Assembly (NCBI GenBank): GCA_937892135.1
Contig: CALAUK010000027.1
Span: 1-13,624 of the forward strand
Direction of reading: 5' to 3'
From: an uncultured Clostridia bacterium
GTDB lineage: Bacteria > Bacillota > Clostridia > UBA1381 > UMGS1253
Length of the DNA: 13,624 nucleotides
Made by a program: the position numbers and the translations under genes. The notes beneath the pieces were generated by a model that saw nothing but the letters and a program-made list of their open reading frames with translations, had not been told where the DNA came from and searched no databases. Positions 7,251 to 13,624 of the stretch are shown here, piece by piece. Numbering within the stretch: position 1 is the stretch's first letter; each line of letters opens with the position of its first letter.

Positions 7251-8546
7251 CTACAAGACTAATCTGCCAAAGCAAGCCTCAGAATCATTTTTTTCTATAT
7301 ATACATTTAAAATTTTGCCTGTTATATCCTCATCACTTTTGGCAAATACAGTTATATAATTTTTGGTTTTCCCCTCAAAAACGCCCTTTTTTACCTCTCT
7401 TTCAAACAAAACCTCCATAGTTTTTCCCGTGTATGAATCAAGGTATGTTTTTCTTGCCTCATTAACCACCAAAAACATCTTTTCGCTTCTTTTCTGCTTA
7501 ACCTCGGGCGAAACCTGATTTTCCATTTTGGCAGCGGGCGTGTTAGGCCTTGGCGAATAGGAAAATATATGAGCATCAGAAAAGTTAACTTTCTTTGCAA
7601 ATTCAAGGCTCTCTTTAAATTCTTCATCGGTTTCTCCGGGGAAACCTACCATAATATCCGTTGTTATTGCGCAATCTTTAAACTTGTCTCTTAACAAGGT
7701 TACGATGCCAAAATACTCATCGGTTGTATATTTTCTGTTCATTCTCTTAAGCGTCTCATCGCACCCCGATTGAAGAGAAATGTGAAAATGAGGGCAAAGC
7801 TTGTCCGCTCCGGATACTGCTTTTACAAACTCCTCATTTAAAGTCATAGGCTCAATAGAGCTTAGTCTTATTCTTAAAAGGCCATCTATTTTATTTATCT
7901 CGCTTATTATATCAGCTAAGGAGGTATCTTCTAAGTCCTTTCCGTAAGACGCTATATGAATACCTACTAAAACAATTTCAGAAAAGCCTTTTTTGACAAG
8001 CGTTTTTATCTCAGAAATAACATTTTCTTTTTTTCTGCTGCGCACAGGTCCTCTTGCATAAGGAATTATGCAGTACGAGCAAAACTGACTGCACCCCTCC
8101 TGAACCTTTACATACGCTCTTGTACGCTCTTCAAAATCAGTTATTGTTAAATCCTCTTCAAAGGAGTGATTTTTTAAAATATCGGAAACGTAGCTTACCT
8201 TTTTTTCCGCTCCCTCTTCGCACATTTTAACAATATTTTTTCTGTCTTTAGTTCCGATAACAACATTTACGCCCTCAACTGCCAAAACGTCACCTGCAGC
8301 AGTCTGGGCATAGCAACCCGTCACAGCTATAACAGCACCAGGATTTTTTCTGTTTGCGCGCCTTATCATCTGCCTTGACTTTCTGTCTGAAAGGCCGGTA
8401 ACTGAGCAGGTATTTATAACATAAACATCGCATTTTTCTTCAAAATCACAAACTGCATACCCCGCCTTTTTAAAAAGCTCGGATATTGCCTGAGTTTCAT
8501 ATTGATTTACTTTACAGCCTAAAGTGTAAAAAGCAACTTTTTTCAT
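7251..8546 (-). CDS. mtaB: tRNA t6A37 methylthiotransferase MtaB
   Basis: A 431-residue radical SAM methylthiotransferase that converts t6A to ms2t6A at position 37 of tRNAs reading ANN codons. The N-terminal MTTase domain begins with FYTLGCKVNQYE and carries cluster ligands C11, C47 (NTCSVTG) and C78 (TGCYAQ). The radical SAM core has C152, C156 and C159 (GCSQFCSYC) followed by IIPYARGPVRSR. The last 65 residues or so fit a TRAM RNA-binding domain. LGCKVNQYE points to MtaB rather than MiaB or RimO. The start follows AAAGGA. The gene is divergent from the HPr-like gene 92 bases away; any mtaB promoter in that gap is weak by eye. It leads into the fabG-like gene. Confidence 0.95.
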   Translation of the reverse strand: MKKVAFYTLGCKVNQYETQAISELFKKAGYAVCDFEEKCDVYVINTCSVTGLSDRKSRQMIRRANRKNPGAVIAVTGCYAQTAAGDVLAVEGVNVVIGTKDRKNIVKMCEEGAEKKVSYVSDILKNHSFEEDLTITDFEERTRAYVKVQEGCSQFCSYCIIPYARGPVRSRKKENVISEIKTLVKKGFSEIVLVGIHIASYGKDLEDTSLADIISEINKIDGLLRIRLSSIEPMTLNEEFVKAVSGADKLCPHFHISLQSGCDETLKRMNRKYTTDEYFGIVTLLRDKFKDCAITTDIMVGFPGETDEEFKESLEFAKKVNFSDAHIFSYSPRPNTPAAKMENQVSPEVKQKRSEKMFLVVNEARKTYLDSYTGKTMEVLFEREVKKGVFEGKTKNYITVFAKSDEDITGKILNVYIEKNDSEACFGRLVL

Positions 8547-8585
8547 AGATTTTTCCTTTCAAGGTACAAACTTATTGACTAATTT

Positions 8586-8631
8586 TTGAAAAAATGTTAA
8601 ACTATATATATAATACGAATTTTTAAGGAGG
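8586..8631 (+). promoter_or_regulatory. Sigma-A promoter and strong ribosome binding site of the HPr-like gene
   Basis: TTGAAA (8586-8591) and TATAAT (8609-8614) are spaced by 17 bases, close to the Firmicutes consensus. A full AAGGAGG (8625-8631) lies seven bases before the ATG at 8639. A TTGACT at 8575 is too far (28 bases) from the -10 box to be its partner. Confidence 0.85.
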
Positions 8632-8638
8632 TATTTTT

Positions 8639-8863
8639 ATGGTAGCTTTTGATATATCTTTAAAGTCAACAGAAGATGTTAAGACCTTTGTAGGCCTTAT
8701 GTGCAAATACGATTTCGATGTTGACCTTATTTCAGGAAGATATGTTATTGATGCAAAATCAATAATGGGAATTTTTTCTCTTGATTTGAGCAAACCCGTT
8801 AGACTTGAAGCTCACACAGATGATGAGAAAATCAAAGAGGATATGAAATCCTTTACCGTTTAA
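8639..8863 (+). CDS. HPr-family small protein lacking the active-site histidine
   Basis: A 74-residue protein with the HPr fold pattern. The region DAKSIMGIFSLDLSKPV (38-54) corresponds to the regulatory serine site of HPr, with S41 at the position phosphorylated by HPr kinase in Firmicutes. The N-terminal helix, where PTS HPr carries the phosphorylated His, has no His here (about STEDVKTFVGLM), so it should not act as a normal PTS phosphocarrier. Similar small HPr-like proteins are common in Clostridia. A Crh-like regulatory role is possible but unproven. It is a single-gene unit with a near-consensus promoter, strong ribosome binding site and hairpin terminator, which suggests high expression. 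Confidence 0.88.
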   Translation: MVAFDISLKSTEDVKTFVGLMCKYDFDVDLISGRYVIDAKSIMGIFSLDLSKPVRLEAHTDDEKIKEDMKSFTV

Positions 8864-8867
8864 TACT

Positions 8868-8896
8868 AAAAGCCGCACGGATTCTGTGCGGTTTTT
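8868..8896. terminator. Hairpin terminator after the HPr-like gene
   Basis: An eight-base GC-rich core stem (8873-8880 with 8884-8891, one wobble pair) is extended by an A tract on the left and a T tract on the right. It follows the HPr-like stop (8863) and touches the stop of the convergent leftward gene (8895), so it can terminate in both directions. Confidence 0.88.
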
Positions 8897-10109
8897 ATTT
8901 TTTCATCGCTCTTTTTAAAGTCTCTGCATCTTCCTTGCTGCAGCCATCCTTTGAATATCTTGCCTTTTCATATATGCTTGTTATTTTTTCTTTTCTTTCA
9001 TTGTCCAACAAAATGTTTTTTTCTATTTTTCTTGGAGTGTCAGACTTTAAAACATTCTTTTTCGTCACTTTCAAAACATATTTTTTATAAATCTTTCTGA
9101 TTTTCCTGTTGCCCGAAAGCTCTTCTTCGTAAACTTTTCTTGTTTTTCTTGTTTTGGCATATTCATCATTTGAAAACACCATCTCTATCTTATCTATGCC
9201 TATTACTTTTGATTTTTTAAGTCCCCTGACTATAATAATCATTAGCCATATAACGAGGCTTAAAATAAGCGCTATCGTAAATATTATTCCAAGAACGGTA
9301 AGTATGTCATCTAAAATTATACTAAACCTCGAAAGCTCTTTTGTTTCAATGATAGATGTAAAATCGCCTCCACCCCCACCAGCAGAAAAGCTTTCTTCCA
9401 TAGGTCTTGTTCTTCCCGTATCCCAAAAAACGATGTTTATTATAAAAACAAGCACTTTTCTTATCTGCTTTGCCACAAATCCTACGGGAATATTTATAAG
9501 CGAAAGCAAAAATGCTACAATAAAGCATATTCCGCAAAAACCTGAAAGAAGATTAAAGTATGATTTTCTTATCTGCCCCTCGGGGAAATTTTGTATATGG
9601 CGGTGCTCTTCAATAAAGTTTTCGTTAGAGCATGCACCGTCTAAAAACATACCTGAAACAAGAAATACTATACTCTCCAATACTGAGACCTCTAAAAGCA
9701 TTGAAGAGCCCTTTATTTCTGAAACAAAAAACAACACAATGAAAACGATAATAAAAATTTTCGAAGGATATTTATCCCTTTTCTCAGTTTTTTTAAAGCG
9801 GTAAAAAACAGACCAGAAAAAAATTAAAACCAGGAATAAAATCACCGAAGCATCAAAATCCGAAACAAGTAAACTAAGCGAAAAAACAGCATCTGCCAAA
9901 ATACATATCAAAACATAAAAGTAGTTTTTTTTGATTTTTCTGTCTGCAAAAACTACAACACCCGCATAAAAAAGGCACAAAACAAAAGACAAAATCACAT
10001 ACATGCCATTAAAGCCTGCAGTGCGAAAGTCAAATATGCAAAAAATAGCATGAAGCACAAGTGCGCTGATAATCATTTTTAATGCTTCAATTGTTCTGAC
10101 AGCCTTCAT
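8895..10109 (-). CDS. Polytopic membrane protein with DUF4129-like C-terminus (MoxR/DUF58 cluster)
   Basis: A 404-residue protein. The first part has seven or so hydrophobic helices (roughly 11-28, 34-54, 63-82, 88-104, 117-132, 136-156, 189-206). A Gly-rich loop follows (AGGGGG, 243-248), then a last strong helix (271-294). The basic cytoplasmic tail ends with IYEKARYSKDG (379-389), which resembles the DUF4129 signature found beside MoxR and DUF58 genes. No transglutaminase Cys-His-Asp core is seen. The start is ATG at 10109, 12 bases after AAGGAG; the TTG opening at 10139 has no ribosome binding site. The DUF58 stop TAA is part of TAAGGAG, so translation is likely coupled. The role is probably envelope-related, by context only. 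Confidence 0.8.
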   Translation of the reverse strand: MKAVRTIEALKMIISALVLHAIFCIFDFRTAGFNGMYVILSFVLCLFYAGVVVFADRKIKKNYFYVLICILADAVFSLSLLVSDFDASVILFLVLIFFWSVFYRFKKTEKRDKYPSKIFIIVFIVLFFVSEIKGSSMLLEVSVLESIVFLVSGMFLDGACSNENFIEEHRHIQNFPEGQIRKSYFNLLSGFCGICFIVAFLLSLINIPVGFVAKQIRKVLVFIINIVFWDTGRTRPMEESFSAGGGGGDFTSIIETKELSRFSIILDDILTVLGIIFTIALILSLVIWLMIIIVRGLKKSKVIGIDKIEMVFSNDEYAKTRKTRKVYEEELSGNRKIRKIYKKYVLKVTKKNVLKSDTPRKIEKNILLDNERKEKITSIYEKARYSKDGCSKEDAETLKRAMKK

Positions 10110-10125
10110 ACAGCATTTTTTCTCC

Positions 10126-11247
10126 TTATATATTTTCAAGGCGTTCTATTTCCCAGTTGTACATCTTAATTCCGCGTTCGCTCGCTTTTTTTCTGTCTTC
10201 GCCTTTTTTGTATACATTAACAAACAACACATCGTCATTAACTTGAAGCGTCTTTGCGCTTTCGATGACCTCTTTTTTTGACGCGCAGGACACAAACACA
10301 TATATTGAATCTTTAAACTCAGGAATGTTTAAAACAGTTTCTCTTATGTCGTCTGCATTTTTAGTATCAATTAACGCCAAAGCCTTTTTTATGGATTTAA
10401 TGTGAGATTCGCCCGCAGCAGGTGGCACAAAAACCGTTCCCCCTCTGACAGCATTTTTTCCGTTTGTATAAAGCCCTGTCGGAACACCACTTTTAGCAAA
10501 CCTTACACAAAGCCCCTGTGCTATTGAAATACAGCTTTCAATCACTCGGTCCTCCACAAAATCGTTATCACCAAGAACATTTAACACAACCATAACCTGT
10601 TGGTTCGAAGTATAGCCATGAACATTTACCAACAAATCCTCACTTGAAGAAGATGCCTTCCAGTTAATATCTTTTATACTGTCTGAAGCATCATAAGCTC
10701 TTATCCCCTTAAATTCAAACGGATCTGAAAGAAAAGCTCTTTTCAAGATAACATCTCCGTATATATTTTTATACAGAACATCCATCTTTTTCGCGGGAGC
10801 AGACCTCGCCAGCACCAAAATATTTGCGTCACATTCACACGAAGCAGTAAGATGCGTTTTTACAAAAAGATTGTATGAAACAATTTCGATTTTATCTATA
10901 TTATAATAACCTCTTCTTTTGCACAAAAAAGCGATACTTCTTGTTATTTTCTGAAAAAACATAACGGAAAAAACATCGCTTTTATAGCTCATATCCGACA
11001 CTGAAACATTTTTTTCTCCGCCAAAATCCAAGTGCTTACTTACATAAAAGCGTACTCTTAATATGCTTACGGGAAGAAGCTTTGCATTTGTTACAACTTC
11101 TATAAGCTCGTTTTGCTCTCCGCACACACTCACATCGTCCCTGAAGCTTAATTCTACTTTAAGATTCTTTTGCCAGTATTTTTTATATATTAAATTATAA
11201 ATAAAGCACACACAAAAAACGCCAATAAAAGCCAATACTACTTTCAT
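10126..11247 (-). CDS. DUF58 domain protein (MoxR partner)
   Basis: A 373-residue protein. An N-terminal hydrophobic helix (about 3-20) is followed by a beta-rich region with RRGYY (111-115), then the DUF58 signature (about 175-210): DPFEFKGIRAYDASD followed by IKDINWKASS. After it comes a von Willebrand A-like domain (VMVVLNVLGDND, about 218-229) without a clear complete MIDAS. DUF58 proteins are regularly encoded directly after MoxR AAA+ ATPases and are thought to be their membrane-linked partners. The start follows GGAGAAGG, 14 bases after the moxR stop. The next gene begins 16 bases after its own stop, overlapping its ribosome binding site. Confidence 0.92.
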   Translation of the reverse strand: MKVVLAFIGVFCVCFIYNLIYKKYWQKNLKVELSFRDDVSVCGEQNELIEVVTNAKLLPVSILRVRFYVSKHLDFGGEKNVSVSDMSYKSDVFSVMFFQKITRSIAFLCKRRGYYNIDKIEIVSYNLFVKTHLTASCECDANILVLARSAPAKKMDVLYKNIYGDVILKRAFLSDPFEFKGIRAYDASDSIKDINWKASSSSEDLLVNVHGYTSNQQVMVVLNVLGDNDFVEDRVIESCISIAQGLCVRFAKSGVPTGLYTNGKNAVRGGTVFVPPAAGESHIKSIKKALALIDTKNADDIRETVLNIPEFKDSIYVFVSCASKKEVIESAKTLQVNDDVLFVNVYKKGEDRKKASERGIKMYNWEIERLENI

Positions 11248-11261
11248 TATACCTTCTCCGT

Positions 11262-12242
11262 TTACTTTTCCCAGTCTTCCGTGGGAGCTTCCACCTGACT
11301 TAATACTACTTTTAATATATTCTTACTGTCACTTTCAGCTTCAAAGCCTGTTTTGATTCTGTGTGCAAACACAAACTCCGAAAGATATCTTATATCATCT
11401 GCAGTAACAAAATCTCTTCCCTTAACGAATGCATACGCTCTTGCGGCATTAATCATACTGATAACGCCTCTTGTGCTTATTCCCATTTCGATATTTTTGC
11501 TTTCTCTCGTTTTAGTTGCAATATCGAGCACATACTTTTTGATGCAATCGTGAACAAAAACTTCCTTAACTTTATCTATTGCTTCTAAAACCTCTTCCTT
11601 GCTGCACACCGCACCAAGCTTTTCCTGAGGATTTTCCTTGATATATGCATCAACAATAGCCTTTTCCTGCTCCATTTCGGGGTATCCCACAGAAATCTTA
11701 AGCATAAAACGGTCTAACTGCGCCTCAGGCAAAGGAAAGGTTCCTGCAGTTTCAATCGGATTTTGTGTTGCAATAACAAAAAACGGCTCCTCCAGCTTAT
11801 ATGTTTCACCGTCAACACTTACCTGTCTTTCTTCCATACACTCAAGAAGACTCGACTGTGTTCTTGGAGTTGCACGGTTAATTTCATCTGCAAGAATAAA
11901 GTTTGCAAAAACAGGTCCTTGCTTGATAGAGAAATTTTCATGCTTTGCACTATATACCTGTGTACCTGTTACGTCAGCAGGAAGCATATCTGGAGTAAAC
12001 TGTAAGCGACTGAAATCTGCATCAATCAACGACGAAAGTGTTTTCACTGCCAAGGTTTTTGCCAAGCCAGGCACACCTTCTAATAATATGTGTCCGTCAC
12101 TCAACAGACCAATCAACAGAGCATTTACCAAATGTTTCTGTCCGACAATTGTTCTATTCAAACCCTCTACCAGGTCTGTAATGAAACCTGAATTACGTTC
12201 AATCAACTCATTGAGTTCTCTGATATCAATACGTTGAGACAT
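11262..12242 (-). CDS. MoxR-family AAA+ ATPase; apparent hybrid of Bacteroidetes 5' part and Clostridia 3' part
   Basis: A 326-residue intact frame with a full MoxR ATPase: Walker A GVPGLAKT (56-63), Walker B ILADE (116-120), sensor 1 ATQNPIE (158-164), and a C-terminal lid (about 210-320). MoxR proteins are AAA+ chaperones for metal-cofactor or envelope protein maturation. Residues 1 to about 117 (SQRIDIRELNE, TGTQVYSAK, GPVFANF) match Bacteroidetes MoxR. From about 124 onward (ATPRTQSSLLECMEERQ, STRGVISMINAARAYAF) the protein matches clostridial MoxR. Leucine codons shift as well: TTG is 8 of 18 before residue 119 and 1 of 12 after. No ribosome binding site precedes the ATG, while the downstream gene has one. 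I infer a chimeric join near residues 113-125, so treat the two halves as different genes. Confidence 0.9.
   Translation of the reverse strand: MSQRIDIRELNELIERNSGFITDLVEGLNRTIVGQKHLVNALLIGLLSDGHILLEGVPGLAKTLAVKTLSSLIDADFSRLQFTPDMLPADVTGTQVYSAKHENFSIKQGPVFANFILADEINRATPRTQSSLLECMEERQVSVDGETYKLEEPFFVIATQNPIETAGTFPLPEAQLDRFMLKISVGYPEMEQEKAIVDAYIKENPQEKLGAVCSKEEVLEAIDKVKEVFVHDCIKKYVLDIATKTRESKNIEMGISTRGVISMINAARAYAFVKGRDFVTADDIRYLSEFVFAHRIKTGFEAESDSKNILKVVLSQVEAPTEDWEK
11866..11905. other. Probable chimeric join between two genomes
   Basis: This stretch encodes the Walker B region of moxR (roughly FANFILADEINRA). It is where family resemblance, codon choice and regulatory style switch from Bacteroidetes (right) to Clostridia (left). 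The reading frame is preserved, as expected when an assembler or template switch joins two genomes at a highly conserved motif. The exact base cannot be fixed by eye because the motif is shared by both parents. Confidence 0.75.
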
Positions 12243-12299
12243 TATTTATCTGTTTAAATTAAGAGTTAAACTTCTGGCATATCCATACGCGAAATCGCA

Positions 12300-12324
12300 C
12301 AAAGATATAATCTTTGCAAAGATA
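12300..12324 (-). promoter_or_regulatory. Tandem Bacteroidetes -7 elements upstream of moxR
   Basis: TATCTTTG occurs twice on the minus strand (12317-12324 and 12300-12307), matching the Bacteroidetes TAnnTTTG -7 consensus. It lies 58-82 bases before the moxR ATG. The upstream copy is part of a 14-base palindrome, ATCTTTGCAAAGAT (12310-12323). No clear TTTG -33 box sits at the right distance from either copy, so which one is used is uncertain. Confidence 0.6.
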
Positions 12325-12392
12325 CTTCATAAATAAGACTTAACAGCTTAAAAAAGCATAAAATATCACTAAATGGCATAAAATTTTTACCA

Positions 12393-12426
12393 CAAAAAAA
12401 TTGCGCACCCTGATATCAGGATGCGC
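12393..12426 (-). terminator. Terminator of the tRNA-Lys unit
   Basis: On the minus strand, a hairpin with 12-base arms (12426-12415 and 12414-12403, one U-G wobble, arms abutting at ATAT so that the real loop is smaller and the stem shorter) is followed by AATTTTTTT. It begins 22 bases past the tRNA 3' end and separates the tRNA unit from the moxR promoter. Confidence 0.82.
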
Positions 12427-12447
12427 CATACTATTTTGTTCAAGATG

Positions 12448-12520
12448 TACACTCTCAGGGATTCGAACCCTGGACCCACTGATTAAGAGTCAGTTGCTCT
12501 ACCAACTGAGCTAAGAGTGC
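12448..12520 (-). tRNA. tRNA-Lys (anticodon CTT)
   Basis: A 73-base cloverleaf. The acceptor stem is GCACTCT with AGAGTGT (first pair G-U). The D arm is GCTCAGTTGGTAGAGC. The anticodon stem ACTGA/TCAGT encloses loop CTCTTAA, giving anticodon CTT (Lys, reads AAG). The T arm is CAGGG-TTCGAAT-CCCTG. The discriminator is A at 12448. CCA is not encoded. A Bacteroidetes-type promoter lies directly upstream and a terminator downstream, so it forms its own transcription unit. Confidence 0.97.
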
Positions 12521-12543
12521 ATTACTTTTCGTTTTTGCGAGTG

Positions 12544-12575
12544 CAAAGATAATCCTTTTCTCTGTAATAACAAAA
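12544..12575 (-). promoter_or_regulatory. Bacteroidetes-type promoter of tRNA-Lys
   Basis: On the minus strand, TTTTG (12575-12571) is followed after 19 bases by TATCTTTG (12551-12544). This fits the Bacteroidetes consensus TTTG - about 19 - TAnnTTTG. The tRNA 5' end is 23 bases downstream of the -7 element. Confidence 0.8.
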
Positions 12576-12866
12576 CACTTTCAAAAAAAAATGGCAAAAT
12601 TTATATAAATTCTTATTTCGTACTCAAAAAAACAGGATACCTCACTACTAGTTATATACAGCATACATTGATTATCCCACTTAAGTGCAATTAAGTGCAC
12701 CACTAACTACGACCAAAAAGGTTTTACTTTTTTTTAAAAAAACAAGTTCTTGTTTAAAAAAACGTTATCTTTTTCAAAAGAGATTAGACTTTCTTAAAAA
12801 CATATATAAATAAGCTAACATAAAAGACTATCACACTCAGAGAAAAAACAGTTATCATAAAAAATG
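12576..12866. other. AT-rich intergenic stretch without a gene
   Basis: No credible gene is seen on either strand between the tRNA-Lys promoter and the BY-kinase terminator. It contains a 14-base palindrome AATTTATATAAATT (12598-12611), a close direct repeat of TTAAGTGCA (12681-12689 and 12691-12699), and long A and T runs around 12728-12762. None of these has a recognisable function. Confidence 0.6.
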
Positions 12867-12897
12867 AATTGGGGTTCAACAGAAGTGAACCCCAATT
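12867..12897 (-). terminator. Terminator of the BY-kinase gene
   Basis: Perfect 12-base arms (12867-12878 and 12886-12897) enclose a seven-base loop. On the minus strand the hairpin is followed within two bases by TTTTTT. It starts 18 bases past the kinase stop (12915). Confidence 0.9.
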
Positions 12898-12914
12898 TAT
12901 ATTTTCATCTTGTT

Positions 12915-13624
12915 TTAATTCTCATGATAACCATAAACATTTCCATTACCATAACCATAAGTATAACCATAGCGATACCTACCATATCTACCCGATATAT
13001 ACTTCGTACCATTTAGAATAATTCCAAATTTCTTGTAATCACCTCCATCATACAACTCATCAACTCTCGACAATGACCGACGGTCCATCAATCCCTCACG
13101 CACTATAAACAAAGTAACGTCAGCATATTTTTTAATAATATCAGCATCTGCCACAATTTCTATTGGTGGTGTATCAAGGAATATATAATCATACTTTGAT
13201 CTAGCCTCTTTAAAGAAACGATCCATAGAATCACTCATCAAAATCTCAGTAGGATTAGGCGGCACAACGCCTACAGGAAGCACATCAACGTTTTCACCAA
13301 AAGCATCTTTTACAACAATATCATCGATAGATTCTTCTTGCCCATTAAGATAACTTGTCAAAGCATTACGACTACTATCCACCAAATTGCTCAAAGAGCA
13401 ACGTCTAATATCCATATCTACTACCAATACCTTTTTCCCTTTCAATGCAAAAGCTGCTGAGAGGTTAGAGGTAATGAATGTTTTGCCGCTTCCTGGATTA
13501 AAAGACGTCATCATCACGACCTTATTTTCAGTAGAGTCAGCCATCAAGTAATCTAATTTAGAACGTACTAATCTAAACGACTCATTTATATAATCGCGAC
13601 ATCCATCCTTGACAACTATACGAT
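12915..13624 (-). CDS. Polysaccharide biosynthesis tyrosine autokinase (Wzc-type BY-kinase), C-terminal part (5' end cut by the window)
   Basis: The frame stays open to the window edge (about 235 residues visible), so the TTG at 13547 is not the true start. The visible part starts just before ESFRLVRSKLDY, the linker typical before BY-kinase catalytic domains. It has Walker A SFNPGSGKT (fragment residues 40-48), Walker A' LVVDMDIRR (66-74) and Walker B YIFLDTPP (146-153). The tail has eight Tyr in its last 23 residues, alternating mostly with Gly or Arg; this is the autophosphorylation cluster. BY-kinases control export and chain length of capsule or exopolysaccharide with outer-membrane Wza-type proteins. 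SFNPGSGKTF and the GYGYG-like tail are characteristic of Bacteroidetes. The missing N-terminal part should hold the Wzz-like membrane region. Confidence 0.94.
   Translation of the reverse strand, partial: RIVVKDGCRDYINESFRLVRSKLDYLMADSTENKVVMMTSFNPGSGKTFITSNLSAAFALKGKKVLVVDMDIRRCSLSNLVDSSRNALTSYLNGQEESIDDIVVKDAFGENVDVLPVGVVPPNPTEILMSDSMDRFFKEARSKYDYIFLDTPPIEIVADADIIKKYADVTLFIVREGLMDRRSLSRVDELYDGGDYKKFGIILNGTKYISGRYGRYRYGYTYGYGNGNVYGYHEN

Noticed and set aside
7240..7275. Longer start for the SDR gene at 7275
   Set aside because: The extra 12 residues overlap the mtaB end and precede the AGGGGG ribosome site; the ATG at 7239 gives the normal SDR N-terminus.
8575..8580. TTGACT as the -35 box of the HPr-like gene
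   Set aside because: It is 28 bases from the TATAAT box; TTGAAA at 8586 gives the normal 17-base spacing.
9154..9804. A 216-codon open frame on the + strand
   Set aside because: Antisense to the polytopic DUF4129-like gene; composition reflects the reverse complement of hydrophobic codons, and it lacks a ribosome binding site.
11638..12237. A 199-codon open frame on the + strand opposite moxR
   Set aside because: It is a mirror of the conserved moxR frame; its residues show no domain and it would require a promoter inside moxR.
12448..12520. The tRNA-Lys as an integration site marking a genomic island boundary
   Set aside because: No integrase, no repeated tRNA 3' end elsewhere in the window, and the genome switch occurs about 550 bases away inside moxR, not at the tRNA.
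12681..12699. Direct repeat TTAAGTGCA as a possible attachment site or CRISPR remnant
   Set aside because: Only two short copies with one base between them, no integrase, no cas gene and no further repeats.

Overview
Most of this window (about 1 to 11,870) reads as an AT-rich Firmicutes chromosome, probably an uncultured clostridium. The signs are an smc-ftsY pair, an HPr-family protein with a Firmicutes-type serine site, strong AAGGAGG-type ribosome binding sites, and TTGAAA/TATAAT-type promoters. The last 1.75 kb (about 11,870 to 13,624) reads as Bacteroidetes, Prevotella-like. It has TAnnTTTG promoter elements, no Shine-Dalgarno before moxR, a tRNA-Lys with no encoded CCA, and a Wzc-type tyrosine kinase with a Tyr/Gly-rich tail. 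The two parts meet inside the conserved Walker B stretch of one moxR gene, so the window is most likely a chimeric metagenomic join, not one natural locus.

Layout, left to right. (1) The C-terminal half of smc and a complete ftsY on the + strand end at a strong bidirectional terminator. (2) A leftward four-gene operon (5674 down to 2582) has its own promoter. It encodes a four-TM protein, a zinc-ribbon/TM/TPR-like protein, a zinc-ribbon/TM protein, and an Arg-rich single-TM protein with a Ca-loop-like extracytoplasmic domain. Its function is unknown. (3) A leftward traX-family membrane protein gene follows. (4) Next is a leftward mtaB (tRNA ms2t6A methylthiotransferase) coupled to a fabG-like SDR gene, ending in a hairpin terminator. 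(5) A divergent rightward gene encodes a small HPr-like protein without the usual active-site His. (6) A leftward moxR-DUF58-DUF4129-like cluster follows, whose moxR 5' third comes from the Bacteroidetes side. (7) The Bacteroidetes-like end holds moxR promoters, a tRNA-Lys(CTT) unit with promoter and terminator, about 390 bp without a gene around that promoter and beyond, and the C-terminal catalytic part of a BY-kinase with its own terminator.

How the genes work together. smc and ftsY are housekeeping genes for chromosome organisation and membrane protein targeting. mtaB modifies A37 of tRNAs reading ANN codons. MoxR, DUF58 and DUF4129-like proteins form a common AAA+ chaperone/envelope module. 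The best candidate for something undescribed is the zinc-ribbon membrane operon at 2582-5674. The strongest single observation is the cross-phylum join in moxR. No CRISPR array, insertion sequence, integrase or defence locus was seen.
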